Made by a program: the position numbers and the translations under genes. A model generated the notes under the pieces. It worked only from the letters and a program-made list of their open reading frames with translations, did not search any database and was not told the DNA's origin. From Allokutzneria multivorans (GTDB taxonomy: Bacteria > Actinomycetota > Actinomycetes > Mycobacteriales > Pseudonocardiaceae), in contig NZ_BAABAL010000024.1 in the NCBI RefSeq assembly GCF_039537405.1, forward strand, positions 22,829 through 86,828: DNA of 64,000 bases. Direction: 5' to 3'. Shown piece after piece: positions 1 to 6,855 of this stretch (the stretch's first letter is position 1; the number at the start of each line of letters is the position of its first letter).

Positions 1-253
1 TCCTGATATCAGCTTGGCTGACCGCATGCGGCCCGCCGAATGGTGATCAAGCCTTCGAATGCACCGCCGCGGGCTTTCCTCCGTAGAGCTGTTCGCTCGC
101 GCAGCCGGTGCTCAGGCGCTGTGAAGCGCTTCTTCCCGCATTGTCATCCGAAGCGCTGATGCAACCGTTTTCGCTGCTAGGCGCCATGAAGATGGCATTT
201 CTGACGATCTTCACCGCACGTAGCGTCCGCCGTGGGCCGACGAAGGAGGAACC

Positions 254-574
254 GTGAGGATTCGATCCGTTCTGGTCGCGAGCGCCCTTGCGCTCGGCGC
301 GATCGTGGTACCGGCGACCACCGCTCACGCGGCGGCGGACACCCCGGTGCAGAAGTGCGCGAGGCAGGGCAAGACCAAGGGCCTCTTCCTCCAGTTGCCG
401 TTCAGCACGCTGTGCCAGGAACGGAAGGGGACGCACTGGAGGGGCTTTGCCTACGGTTGCGGCCCGCTGCGTTCCGGCGACAAGGGGTACGTCACCACCG
501 AGAGGGGCACACGGATCAGCTGCAACGGGTGGATCAACTTCGCCCACCAGTACGTCACCTTGACCTATCTGTGA
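254..574 (+). CDS. small secreted Cys-containing protein, function unknown
   Basis: GTG start preceded by a clear AGGAGGA site (about 243-249). The 106-residue product begins with an Arg-led hydrophobic signal peptide (about residues 1-28) ending Ala-His-Ala, so it should be exported. The mature part is about 78 residues, basic and aromatic, with four cysteines (two near its start, one in a Tyr-Gly-Cys-Gly segment, one in Ser-Cys-Asn-Gly-Trp), which suggests two disulfides. I do not recognise a family; small secreted actinobacterial proteins of this kind include inhibitors and bacteriocin-like factors, but nothing here shows either. The 253 bases before it hold no gene I can support. Confidence 0.7.
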   Translation: MRIRSVLVASALALGAIVVPATTAHAAADTPVQKCARQGKTKGLFLQLPFSTLCQERKGTHWRGFAYGCGPLRSGDKGYVTTERGTRISCNGWINFAHQYVTLTYL

Positions 575-580
575 CGGTGG

Positions 581-605
581 GGCCCGGTCCGCGCTGGGCC
601 GGGCC
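581..605. terminator. stem-loop between convergent genes
   Basis: GGCCCGG (581-587) pairs with CCGGGCC (599-605) across an 11-nt loop. It sits in the 44 nt between the stop of the secreted protein gene and the stop of the VOC gene, where a bidirectional terminator is expected. There is no T tract, as is common in high-GC actinomycetes. Confidence 0.5.
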
Positions 606-618
606 TCCTCGCCGGTGT

Positions 619-1026
619 TCAGCCCTGCGGCTGGGAGATGTTGAACATCCACGGGATGCCGAAGCGGTCCTCGCAGGCGCCGTACTCGTCGCCCCACATC
701 TGCTTCTCCAACGGGGTCGCCACGGTGCCGCCGTCGATCAGCTTGTCCCAGTAGCCGTGCAACGTCTCCACGTCGTCGCCGTTGACGCAGACCGTGATGC
801 TGCTGCCCTGCTGGTGTTCCATCCCGGGCGGGGTGTCCGCGCCCATCAAGGTGAAGCCCGCGTCCGTCGTGAGCAGGCTGTGCATGACCAGGTCGGCGTT
901 CTCGGTCATGCCGAACTCCCCGAAGGTGTTCACCGCCAGCTCGCCGCCGAAGACCTCGCGGTAGAACTCCATGGCCTGGCGGGCGTTGTCGGTGAAACTG
1001 AGGTAGGGGTTGAGGCGAGAAGTCAC
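619..1026 (-). CDS. VOC (glyoxalase/PhnB-like) family protein
   Basis: A 135-residue protein. The reading frame is open far upstream, but the GTG at 1026 is chosen because an AGGAGGAA site lies just before it and the product then matches the family length. The sequence opens SRLNPYLSF followed by QAMEFYREVFGGEL, the classic opening of PhnB/YjdN-type VOC proteins, and ends GIPWMFNI. These proteins are cytoplasmic dimers of paired beta-alpha-beta-beta-beta units; many bind a metal and a small ligand, but the substrate of this subfamily is not established. It is the last of three minus-strand genes. A damaged copy of its first codons lies at 4265-4309. Confidence 0.85.
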   Translation of the reverse strand: MTSRLNPYLSFTDNARQAMEFYREVFGGELAVNTFGEFGMTENADLVMHSLLTTDAGFTLMGADTPPGMEHQQGSSITVCVNGDDVETLHGYWDKLIDGGTVATPLEKQMWGDEYGACEDRFGIPWMFNISQPQG

Positions 1027-1112
1027 GGCGTTCCTCCTGGCTCGGGGTCGGAGCCGCATCGTCGCACCGCCCCCTGACAGTCGCGACCGCACCGGGAGAC
1101 CGGCGCCGTCGA

Positions 1113-2183
1113 TCAGGACGGAGCGGAGAAGGACACGCGGCGCGCCGCCACGAACGGCAGCAGGCGTTGCGCCTCGTCCGCGACGGCGGCGCGGTCCTGG
1201 ACCGGCAGCGGCCGGAACGCCGTCAGTCGCAGCTCCCCGTCGGACACCGACCAGCTGCCGTGCACCCGGCCGTCGACCAGGAACGCGGGCCGCACCAGCG
1301 CGCGACCGGGCATGATCCGCTTCCGGTCCTCGTCGGAGATGATCCGGGTCCGGTCGGCGTGCCCGAGCAGCGCGTTGTCGAAGCCCGGCAGCAACCGCGC
1401 GGGGGCGGGGGTGTCGGGGTCCGGCAGCTCGGCATCGGCCAGGTCGACCAGTTCCCCGCCGTGCGGGTCGCGGTACCAGCGCAGCTCGGCGCGCATCTCC
1501 GCGACGACCTCGCTCAACCGGGTCAACCCGCTCCACGCCTGCACGTCCTTGACGCTGGCAGGGCCGAACGCCGTGAGGTACCGGCGGATCAGCTCCTTGG
1601 CGCCCGCGGGCTCGGCGACCCGGACGGCCGTGACCGACACGGACGACCGGTTGCCCCAGGCGCCCCACCCGGCGGTGGCCGGATCGTGGACCAGCGCGGT
1701 CCGCACCTCCACCTCGCCCGCCAGAATCCGTCCGTCGCGGCCGGGGTGGCCCTGCGCCAGTCGCCGGGCCAGCTCCTTGCGGGGCATCGCCCGACCGCCC
1801 AGGACCCGCAGGCCCGTCGCCACCAGCTCGTCGGTGTCGAGGCCCGCGCTGTTGCGGCTGAAGTAGGCCGTGCGCGCCGTGCGGTCGAGCACCGGTTGCA
1901 GCAGCGGCCGGAACCGACGGAAGTCATCGGCTCCAGCCAGGTGCTGCGTGCTGCGCAACAGACTCGACCGCACCACCTGCCGGTCCTCGAGCAGCGTCGT
2001 GAGGTCGGAGTGCTCGAATCCCCGGATTCGGCTCCACAGGCCGACGAACGGCCAGTTCGGCTCTTGGGCCTGCATCGCGACCAGACGCCCGATCACCTCC
2101 AGGGGAGTGGCGTCGGTTCGGGCCAGCAGGAACTGCCGCTGCAACAGGGCGCGGTTCAGGACACGAAGCGACAGCGTGCTCAC
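1113..2183 (-). CDS. AlkZ-like winged-helix DNA glycosylase (HTH_42 family)
   Basis: A 356-residue protein. The GTG at 2183 is chosen because it forms a GTGA overlap with the stop of the gene before it and gives the normal family start (LSLRVLNRALLQRQFLL). The family (YcaQ/AlkZ) consists of tandem winged helices, and the N-terminal catalytic motif is Gln-hydrophobic-Gln. Here it is seen as Gln38-Ala-Gln40 in MQAQEPNWPF. AlkZ enzymes excise alkylated bases or unhook interstrand crosslinks, and many relatives protect producers of DNA-alkylating natural products. A repair role is inferred from family and motif; the substrate is unknown. It is translationally coupled to the oxidoreductase gene and followed after 86 nt by the VOC gene. 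Confidence 0.8.
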   Translation of the reverse strand: MSTLSLRVLNRALLQRQFLLARTDATPLEVIGRLVAMQAQEPNWPFVGLWSRIRGFEHSDLTTLLEDRQVVRSSLLRSTQHLAGADDFRRFRPLLQPVLDRTARTAYFSRNSAGLDTDELVATGLRVLGGRAMPRKELARRLAQGHPGRDGRILAGEVEVRTALVHDPATAGWGAWGNRSSVSVTAVRVAEPAGAKELIRRYLTAFGPASVKDVQAWSGLTRLSEVVAEMRAELRWYRDPHGGELVDLADAELPDPDTPAPARLLPGFDNALLGHADRTRIISDEDRKRIMPGRALVRPAFLVDGRVHGSWSVSDGELRLTAFRPLPVQDRAAVADEAQRLLPFVAARRVSFSAPS

Positions 2184-3166
2184 GTCAGCCGCACCGAGAC
2201 GTTGCCGCGGTGGGCGCCCCCGAGGAAGGCCAGGAACGCCTGCGGCACGTCGGTGATCGCGGCGTCGACCACGGTCTGGGGGAAGACGAAGCGCCCCTCG
2301 TCCAGCCACAAGCGGAAGTGCTTGTGCCACGCCGAAATCTGCTCGGGTGTGTGGTAGCAGGAGAACGGCGACAGCACGACGCCCCTGGCCTCCGCTTCGG
2401 CGCGGTCCGGTTGCGGGAACCGCTCGGCGGAGTCGCCGAGCTGGCTGGACAGCGAACCGCACAGCGCGAACCGCGCGCCCGGCCGCGCCACCTGGAGCGC
2501 GGCGTCGTACTGCGCGCCGCCGACGACGTCGAAGAAGACGCTGATGCCCTCGGGCGCCAGTTCCCTCAGCCGTGCGGCGGGGTCGTCGCGGTAGTCGAAC
2601 GCGGCGTCGAATCCGAGGTCGTTGACGAGGTAGTCGACCTTCGCCGAGCTCCCCGCGCTGCCGATCACCCGCGCGGCGCCGAGTCGCTTGGCGATCTGCC
2701 CGGCCAGTGAACCGACACCGCCGGCCGCGCCGGAGACGAACACGACGTCGCCCTCACCCACGGCCGCGACGTCGGCCATGCCGTAGAAGGCGGTCGGGCC
2801 CTGGCCGAGGTGGAATCCGAGGTCAGGGAACGCGTCGCGGTCGAGCTTGACGTAGGAGTCGGCGGGACCGGCGGAGTACTCGGTCCACCCCGTCATCGAC
2901 TGCACCGCGTCGCCCACCCGGAGCGCGTCGCTGGAGGAGCGGACGACGGTGCCGACCGCCGCCACGCCCACCCGCTGGCCGGGCTGCCACGCGGGCACCG
3001 GGAGGTGGCAGTCAGCGCGCATCAGCTCCAGGTACGTCGCGGCCAGGCCCAGCCGCTCGGTGCGCACCAGCACCTCACCGTCGATCTCGGTGTGGGCGAC
3101 CGTGAAGTGCTCCGGGCCGGGAACGCCGGTGATGTGGCTGGCCAGGTGGATCTCGCGAGTGATCAT
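2180..3166 (-). CDS. NADP-dependent medium-chain oxidoreductase (MDR, zinc-independent)
   Basis: A 328-residue protein. ATG at 3166 follows a GAGGGAG ribosome site. The N-terminal half is the GroES-like substrate domain. The nucleotide-binding fold is marked by GAAGGVGSLAGQIAK (about residues 145-160), the AxxGxxG form typical of the prostaglandin reductase/CurA group of 2-alkenal reductases. There are no catalytic zinc ligands. These enzymes reduce activated double bonds of enones with NADPH. The gene is divergent from a WYL regulator (92-nt gap) and heads the stress-like operon with the glycosylase and VOC genes. Detoxification of reactive carbonyls is inferred. Confidence 0.88.
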   Translation of the reverse strand: MITREIHLASHITGVPGPEHFTVAHTEIDGEVLVRTERLGLAATYLELMRADCHLPVPAWQPGQRVGVAAVGTVVRSSSDALRVGDAVQSMTGWTEYSAGPADSYVKLDRDAFPDLGFHLGQGPTAFYGMADVAAVGEGDVVFVSGAAGGVGSLAGQIAKRLGAARVIGSAGSSAKVDYLVNDLGFDAAFDYRDDPAARLRELAPEGISVFFDVVGGAQYDAALQVARPGARFALCGSLSSQLGDSAERFPQPDRAEAEARGVVLSPFSCYHTPEQISAWHKHFRLWLDEGRFVFPQTVVDAAITDVPQAFLAFLGGAHRGNVSVRLT

Positions 3167-3258
3167 CGTGGGTCTCCCTCGGTCGGTTTCGGCTGTCGTG
3201 GAGGACGCTAGAGCGGCTTCAGGCCACTTTGTGTCCTAAAGGTCAGCAGAATGGAGAC

Positions 3259-4236
3259 ATGGCGAACACCAGCTCCCGAACCTTGCGCTTGCTGTCCCTG
3301 TTGCAGACCCATCGGCACTGGGCGGGGTCCGATCTCGCGGACCGGCTGGAGGTCTCGGCACGCACGCTGCGCCGTGACATCGACCGTTTGCGACACCTGG
3401 GCTACCCGGTCGAGGCCTCCCGGGGCACCGACGGCGGCTACCAACTGGCACCGGGTGCCGTCCTACCCCCGCTGCTGCTGGACGACGAGGAAGCCGTCGC
3501 GCTCGCGGTCGGCATGGGCGACGCCGTGCACAGTGGAATCGCCGGTATCGAGGACGCAGCGGTCCGCGCGCTCACCAAGGTCGTGCAAGTCCTGCCGCCC
3601 AGGCTGCGCGCCAGGGTGGACGCCCTGCGCGCCATGACCGTGTCGCCGACCTCGGCCGGACCGATCGTCGCCGCCGACGTTCTCACCGCGATCGCCCAGG
3701 CGTGCCGGGACGAGGAACGAATCCGGTTCGGTTACGCGGCACGGGGTGCCGCGCCGACCGAACGCGAGGTCGAGCCACACCGGCTGGTCGCGCAGGGTGC
3801 GCGCTGGTACCTGGTCGCCTACGACCTGACGCGGCACGACTGGCGCAGCTTCCGCCTGGACCGGCTGACCGGTCCCAGCCGGACCGGGGCGCGGTTCCGG
3901 CCGCGCGAGCTGCCTGCCGAAGACGCCGCGGCCTTCCTCCGCACCAGCACCGGCGCCCCCGCCGCCCACACCGTGCGGGTCCTCGTCCACGCGCCCGAGG
4001 CGCGGGTGCGGCAGGTCGTCGGCCAGTGGGGGACGATCGAGCCCGCCGGAGCCGACCGCTGCCACCTCACCATGACCTCGACCAGCCTGGACTGGCCGAC
4101 ACAGGCACTGGGCAACGTCGGCGCGGGCTTCGAGGTGCTCGGGCCACCGGAGTTCGCCGAGCACCTGCGCGAATGGGGCACCCGGTTCGTGCGTGCCGGC
4201 GCCGCGAGCGAGGAAGAAGCGCGACAGAGCCCTTGA
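3259..4236 (+). CDS. WYL-domain transcriptional regulator (YafY/DeoR-like HTH)
   Basis: A 325-residue regulator. ATG at 3259 is preferred over the in-frame TTG at 3229 because it has a GGAG site just upstream and starts directly before the HTH. The N-terminal winged helix (about 5-60) contains SARTLRRDIDRLRHLGYPV, typical of HTH_11. The WYL region (about 140-210) keeps ARWYLVAYD and the FRLDR strand, a module that in relatives binds nucleic acid or small ligands. The C-terminal WCX-like extension is present. It is divergent from the MDR gene, so control of that operon is likely; I see no convincing operator in the 92-nt gap. Confidence 0.88.
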   Translation: MANTSSRTLRLLSLLQTHRHWAGSDLADRLEVSARTLRRDIDRLRHLGYPVEASRGTDGGYQLAPGAVLPPLLLDDEEAVALAVGMGDAVHSGIAGIEDAAVRALTKVVQVLPPRLRARVDALRAMTVSPTSAGPIVAADVLTAIAQACRDEERIRFGYAARGAAPTEREVEPHRLVAQGARWYLVAYDLTRHDWRSFRLDRLTGPSRTGARFRPRELPAEDAAAFLRTSTGAPAAHTVRVLVHAPEARVRQVVGQWGTIEPAGADRCHLTMTSTSLDWPTQALGNVGAGFEVLGPPEFAEHLREWGTRFVRAGAASEEEARQSP

Positions 4237-4264
4237 CCGGCCCCTCCTTCTCCCAGGGGCCCAT

Positions 4265-4309
4265 CTCGCGGTAGAACTCCATGGCCTGGTGGGGGTTGAG
4301 ACGAGACGT
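4265..4309 (-). pseudogene. relic of a second VOC (PhnB-like) gene, 5' end only
   Basis: The minus strand reads TSRLNPHQAMEFYRE. This matches the start of the VOC protein at 619-1026 with a 24-nt in-frame deletion. A 25-base block beginning CTCGCGGTAGAACTCC is identical in both places (955 and 4265). No start codon remains, and the similarity stops after the Arg-Glu pair. It lies directly after the WYL gene, so the regulator seems once to have been flanked by VOC genes on both sides. Confidence 0.7.
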
Positions 4310-4334
4310 CCGCGACGTCCGGCGACACCGTGCG

Positions 4335-5558
4335 TCAGGAAGGCGGTAGCAATCTCCAGTGCTGCAACCAGTTGGTCGAACACGCCGCGACTGTCAGCGG
4401 TGTGCCCGCGCCATCGGACCTTGCCTGTTGCAGGCAGCGTTCGGGATCGGCGGCGGAGTGCAGGCGAGCCCACTGGGAGGTCCCGTCGTTCCAGTGCGGT
4501 TCCTCGACCCATTGCTGCGCGGGCAGCGCGTCATCGCACGGCCGCCACGCGATGTCCGGCTCACCGGCCGCGGTGAGGCACAGCGGTCCGTTGGAAGTGT
4601 TGGCGCGCAACGTCATCAGGCAGGTCTTGTGCTCCGCGTGCGGCTGGGCGAGCTGGTACCGCGTGCCGATCGCCGTCGCGCCGCGCTGCATCCCCATCCG
4701 GGGTCGGTCCTGGTTGTTGATGAGCATGCTGCTGTGGTGGTTGAGCACGCTGTAGCCGGGACCCCCGCTGAGGCAGGGGCTGTTCTGCGACATCAGCTCG
4801 GCGTTCGCGTCGCGGCTGTCACCGCCCGAGCTCAGGTAGGTTCCGACGCCGAGCAGCAGGAGGACCACCACGGCGGCGGCTCCGACCAGGATGGCGGTCC
4901 GGCGTCGCGCCGGCCGCGCGGCGCATCGGGCCGCATGGTGCTGAACGCGCGCATAGGCGCAGTGCCACGCGGTCAGGTCGCCCTTGGAGACCGACAGCAG
5001 TGACATCAGCTCGGCCCACCGCTCCGGCGAGGGGAGTTCGCGGCCGCTGAGAACGTCCTCGAACCACGCCGGACCCTTTCCGAGCTCCGTGGCCACCCGG
5101 GATCGCTCGCGACCGGAGGCGGTCACCCGCAGCCGCAGCGCGTCGCCGAGCTCCACCGGATCGCAGACGAGGTTGAGATCGACGGAGGGCTTCGGTGCCT
5201 CGGGGGAGTCCGCCTCGACCGGGGTGACGCTCATGCCAAGGGCGACGACGACGTCCGTGCGCGAGGCCAGCCAGCTGTGGACCTGCCGGTCGACCTCCTC
5301 GGGGGAGTCGCCTCGGTGCCGGTGGCACGCGCGCACGTACGCGTGGACGAAGTCCTGTCCGGGCAGCGACGTCGGTCTTTTGTCGGAGGCGAACTCCGAC
5401 AGCGTCGACGGGTGCAGTCGCGGTCCCTTTGAGTTGCGCAGCGCGCGGATCATCTCGGCGCCGGTCGGATTACCGGCCTCAATCCGAACATCTTTCAGTC
5501 GCCGACGAAACTCCAGAACGAGTCCCGTCGGGGACGGCGGATATTCACCGTCTTTCAC
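4335..5558 (-). CDS. membrane-anchored XRE-type protein with lectin-like exterior
   Basis: A 407-residue protein. GTG at 5558 has a GGGAGAA site. Residues about 8-70 look like a helix-turn-helix of the actinobacterial XRE kind (EFRRRLKDVRIEAG, then LHPSTLSEFAS). A second helical segment around 140-195 (ELGKGPAWFEDVLSGRELP) resembles another HTH. After a basic stretch comes one membrane helix (about 222-245, ILVGAAAVVVLLLLGVGTYL). The outer part, about 155 residues, contains CLTAAG...W.PCDD..AQQW and CLQQA...LTVAACS..W.QHWRL, the spacing of ricin-B-type beta-trefoil or related carbohydrate-binding folds. The layout suggests a protein that links an extracellular ligand to a cytosolic DNA- or protein-binding head. 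The function is not established. Confidence 0.7.
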   Translation of the reverse strand: MKDGEYPPSPTGLVLEFRRRLKDVRIEAGNPTGAEMIRALRNSKGPRLHPSTLSEFASDKRPTSLPGQDFVHAYVRACHRHRGDSPEEVDRQVHSWLASRTDVVVALGMSVTPVEADSPEAPKPSVDLNLVCDPVELGDALRLRVTASGRERSRVATELGKGPAWFEDVLSGRELPSPERWAELMSLLSVSKGDLTAWHCAYARVQHHAARCAARPARRRTAILVGAAAVVVLLLLGVGTYLSSGGDSRDANAELMSQNSPCLSGGPGYSVLNHHSSMLINNQDRPRMGMQRGATAIGTRYQLAQPHAEHKTCLMTLRANTSNGPLCLTAAGEPDIAWRPCDDALPAQQWVEEPHWNDGTSQWARLHSAADPERCLQQARSDGAGTPLTVAACSTNWLQHWRLLPPS

Positions 5559-5788
5559 TTTTTCTCCCTGATGGGCTCTGAAGGTGTCCTGACCTGCGTT
5601 CGAGGGTTCGAACGCGTTTCGGCATTCGAGGTCGTGGTGGCGCGGGTGTTCACGCCGAACCGATCAGTTGATGGTCTCTTCCCGGGCGCGGAACCAAGAG
5701 AGAACCGACGAGTCGTTGTTCGGCGTCCTTGCAGATAACACCACAGCATGTCGTCGGCTCCGAATCAAACAAGGATCTGTGCACAACC

Positions 5789-6360
5789 ATGACTGCTTTC
5801 AAGCTTCACTGCGTCAACTCCTGGGAAGCAGCTTTCCTCCGCGAGGAGGTGCGCGGGTACTTCGACCACGGCGTGAGCTTCTCGCCGGGTGCGACCGTGT
5901 TCGACGTGGGTGCCAACATCGGCGCCTTCGAGCCGCTGCCGCCGCTGTACGCGTTGCTCGAGTGCAACGCCCGGGAGTTCTTCAACGGACGCGTGACCGC
6001 GCTTCCCCACGGCCTGGGCTCCGATGAGTGTGAGCTGGACTTCAGCTACTTCCCGGCAGCCACGCTCTTCTCGTCGGGCGCAAGACGCGGGTGATGCGGC
6101 AGTTCGAGACCCACCGGGTCCGCGTCAGGTCGCTGTCCTCCGTCATCGACGAGCAGGGCATCGACCGCATCGACGTGCTGCGCGGCATCGAGGAACGGCA
6201 CTGGCCGCTGGTCCGTCAGGCCGTCGTCGAGGTCGAGGGCTGGCGCCAGAACCACGAGCGGATCCGCGAGATCTTCGCCGCGCGCGGCTTCACCGTCGCG
6301 GCCGAACAGGAATCCGCACAGCGATCCGCCGACATCGGCATGGTGTTCGCGGTCCGCTGA
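5789..6360 (+). pseudogene. decayed FkbM-family methyltransferase
   Basis: The first piece (5789-6094) has TVFDVGANIGAF, the SAM-binding motif of FkbM methyltransferases, followed at once by EPLPPLYALLECNA; the strand-helix normally between them is missing. It stops at TGA 6092-6094. The second piece (6091-6360) carries QFETHRVRVRSLSSVIDEQGIDRID and then jumps to VLRGIEERHWPLVRQAVVEV, so the usual Leu-Lys-x-Asp-Val-Glu block is deleted. Two internal deletions and a split frame in one family mean the enzyme is almost surely dead, although the second piece has its own GTG overlapping the first stop. The 230 bases before it (5559-5788) hold no gene. Confidence 0.75.
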
Positions 6361-6363
6361 ACG

Positions 6364-6693
6364 TCATCCGCTCAGCAGCAACACCGGCATCGCCAAGAAC
6401 ACCAGCGGTACGACGACAGTGCGGAACACGCGAGCGCGAAGGTGAGCCACCACGGCCCCGACGTAGAACACCGCCAACCCGAAAGCGGCCACCGCTCCGA
6501 CGAGCGGAACACCCAACAACCCCAACAGAACCCCGGCCGCGCCCGCCGCCTTCAACCCGCCCAGCACGGGCAGCCACGACGCGGGCACCCCAACCTCCGA
6601 CGAGTTCGCCACGACGAACGGAGCCTTGGCGAAGTCGGCGACGGCGATGCCGAGGTTCGCGGCGATGGTGATGCAAGCGAGAACGGTGTGCAT
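6364..6693 (-). CDS. DoxX-like small membrane protein
   Basis: The ATG at 6693 (preceded by AAGGG) gives 109 residues; the frame is open 75 nt further upstream but without family-like sequence. About four membrane helices are visible: residues 3-20, 43-62, 65-88 and 90-107, with the short loop WLPVLGGLKAAGAAGVLLGLLG typical of DoxX/DUF4870-like proteins. Relatives are linked to redox or thiol stress in actinobacteria, but no catalytic residue is known. It converges on the FkbM relic with a 3-nt gap. Confidence 0.75.
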   Translation of the reverse strand: MHTVLACITIAANLGIAVADFAKAPFVVANSSEVGVPASWLPVLGGLKAAGAAGVLLGLLGVPLVGAVAAFGLAVFYVGAVVAHLRARVFRTVVVPLVFLAMPVLLLSG

Positions 6694-6855
6694 GCACCCT
6701 TGACGAAGCGCGGTCGGTGAATGTGACAGGGGCCCGCGAGCGCGCCCACCGCGAGCTGCCGCGGTCAACCCTTGCCGCCGGATCGGCCTAACTTGGTATC
6801 ACTTGGCGCGCGAATGCTGGGAGAGCGTAGGGCGCGTGCCTAGACTCTGGCCCAT

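Noticed and set aside
3167..3258. operator between the MDR and WYL genes
   Set aside because: I could not find an inverted repeat above chance in this gap.
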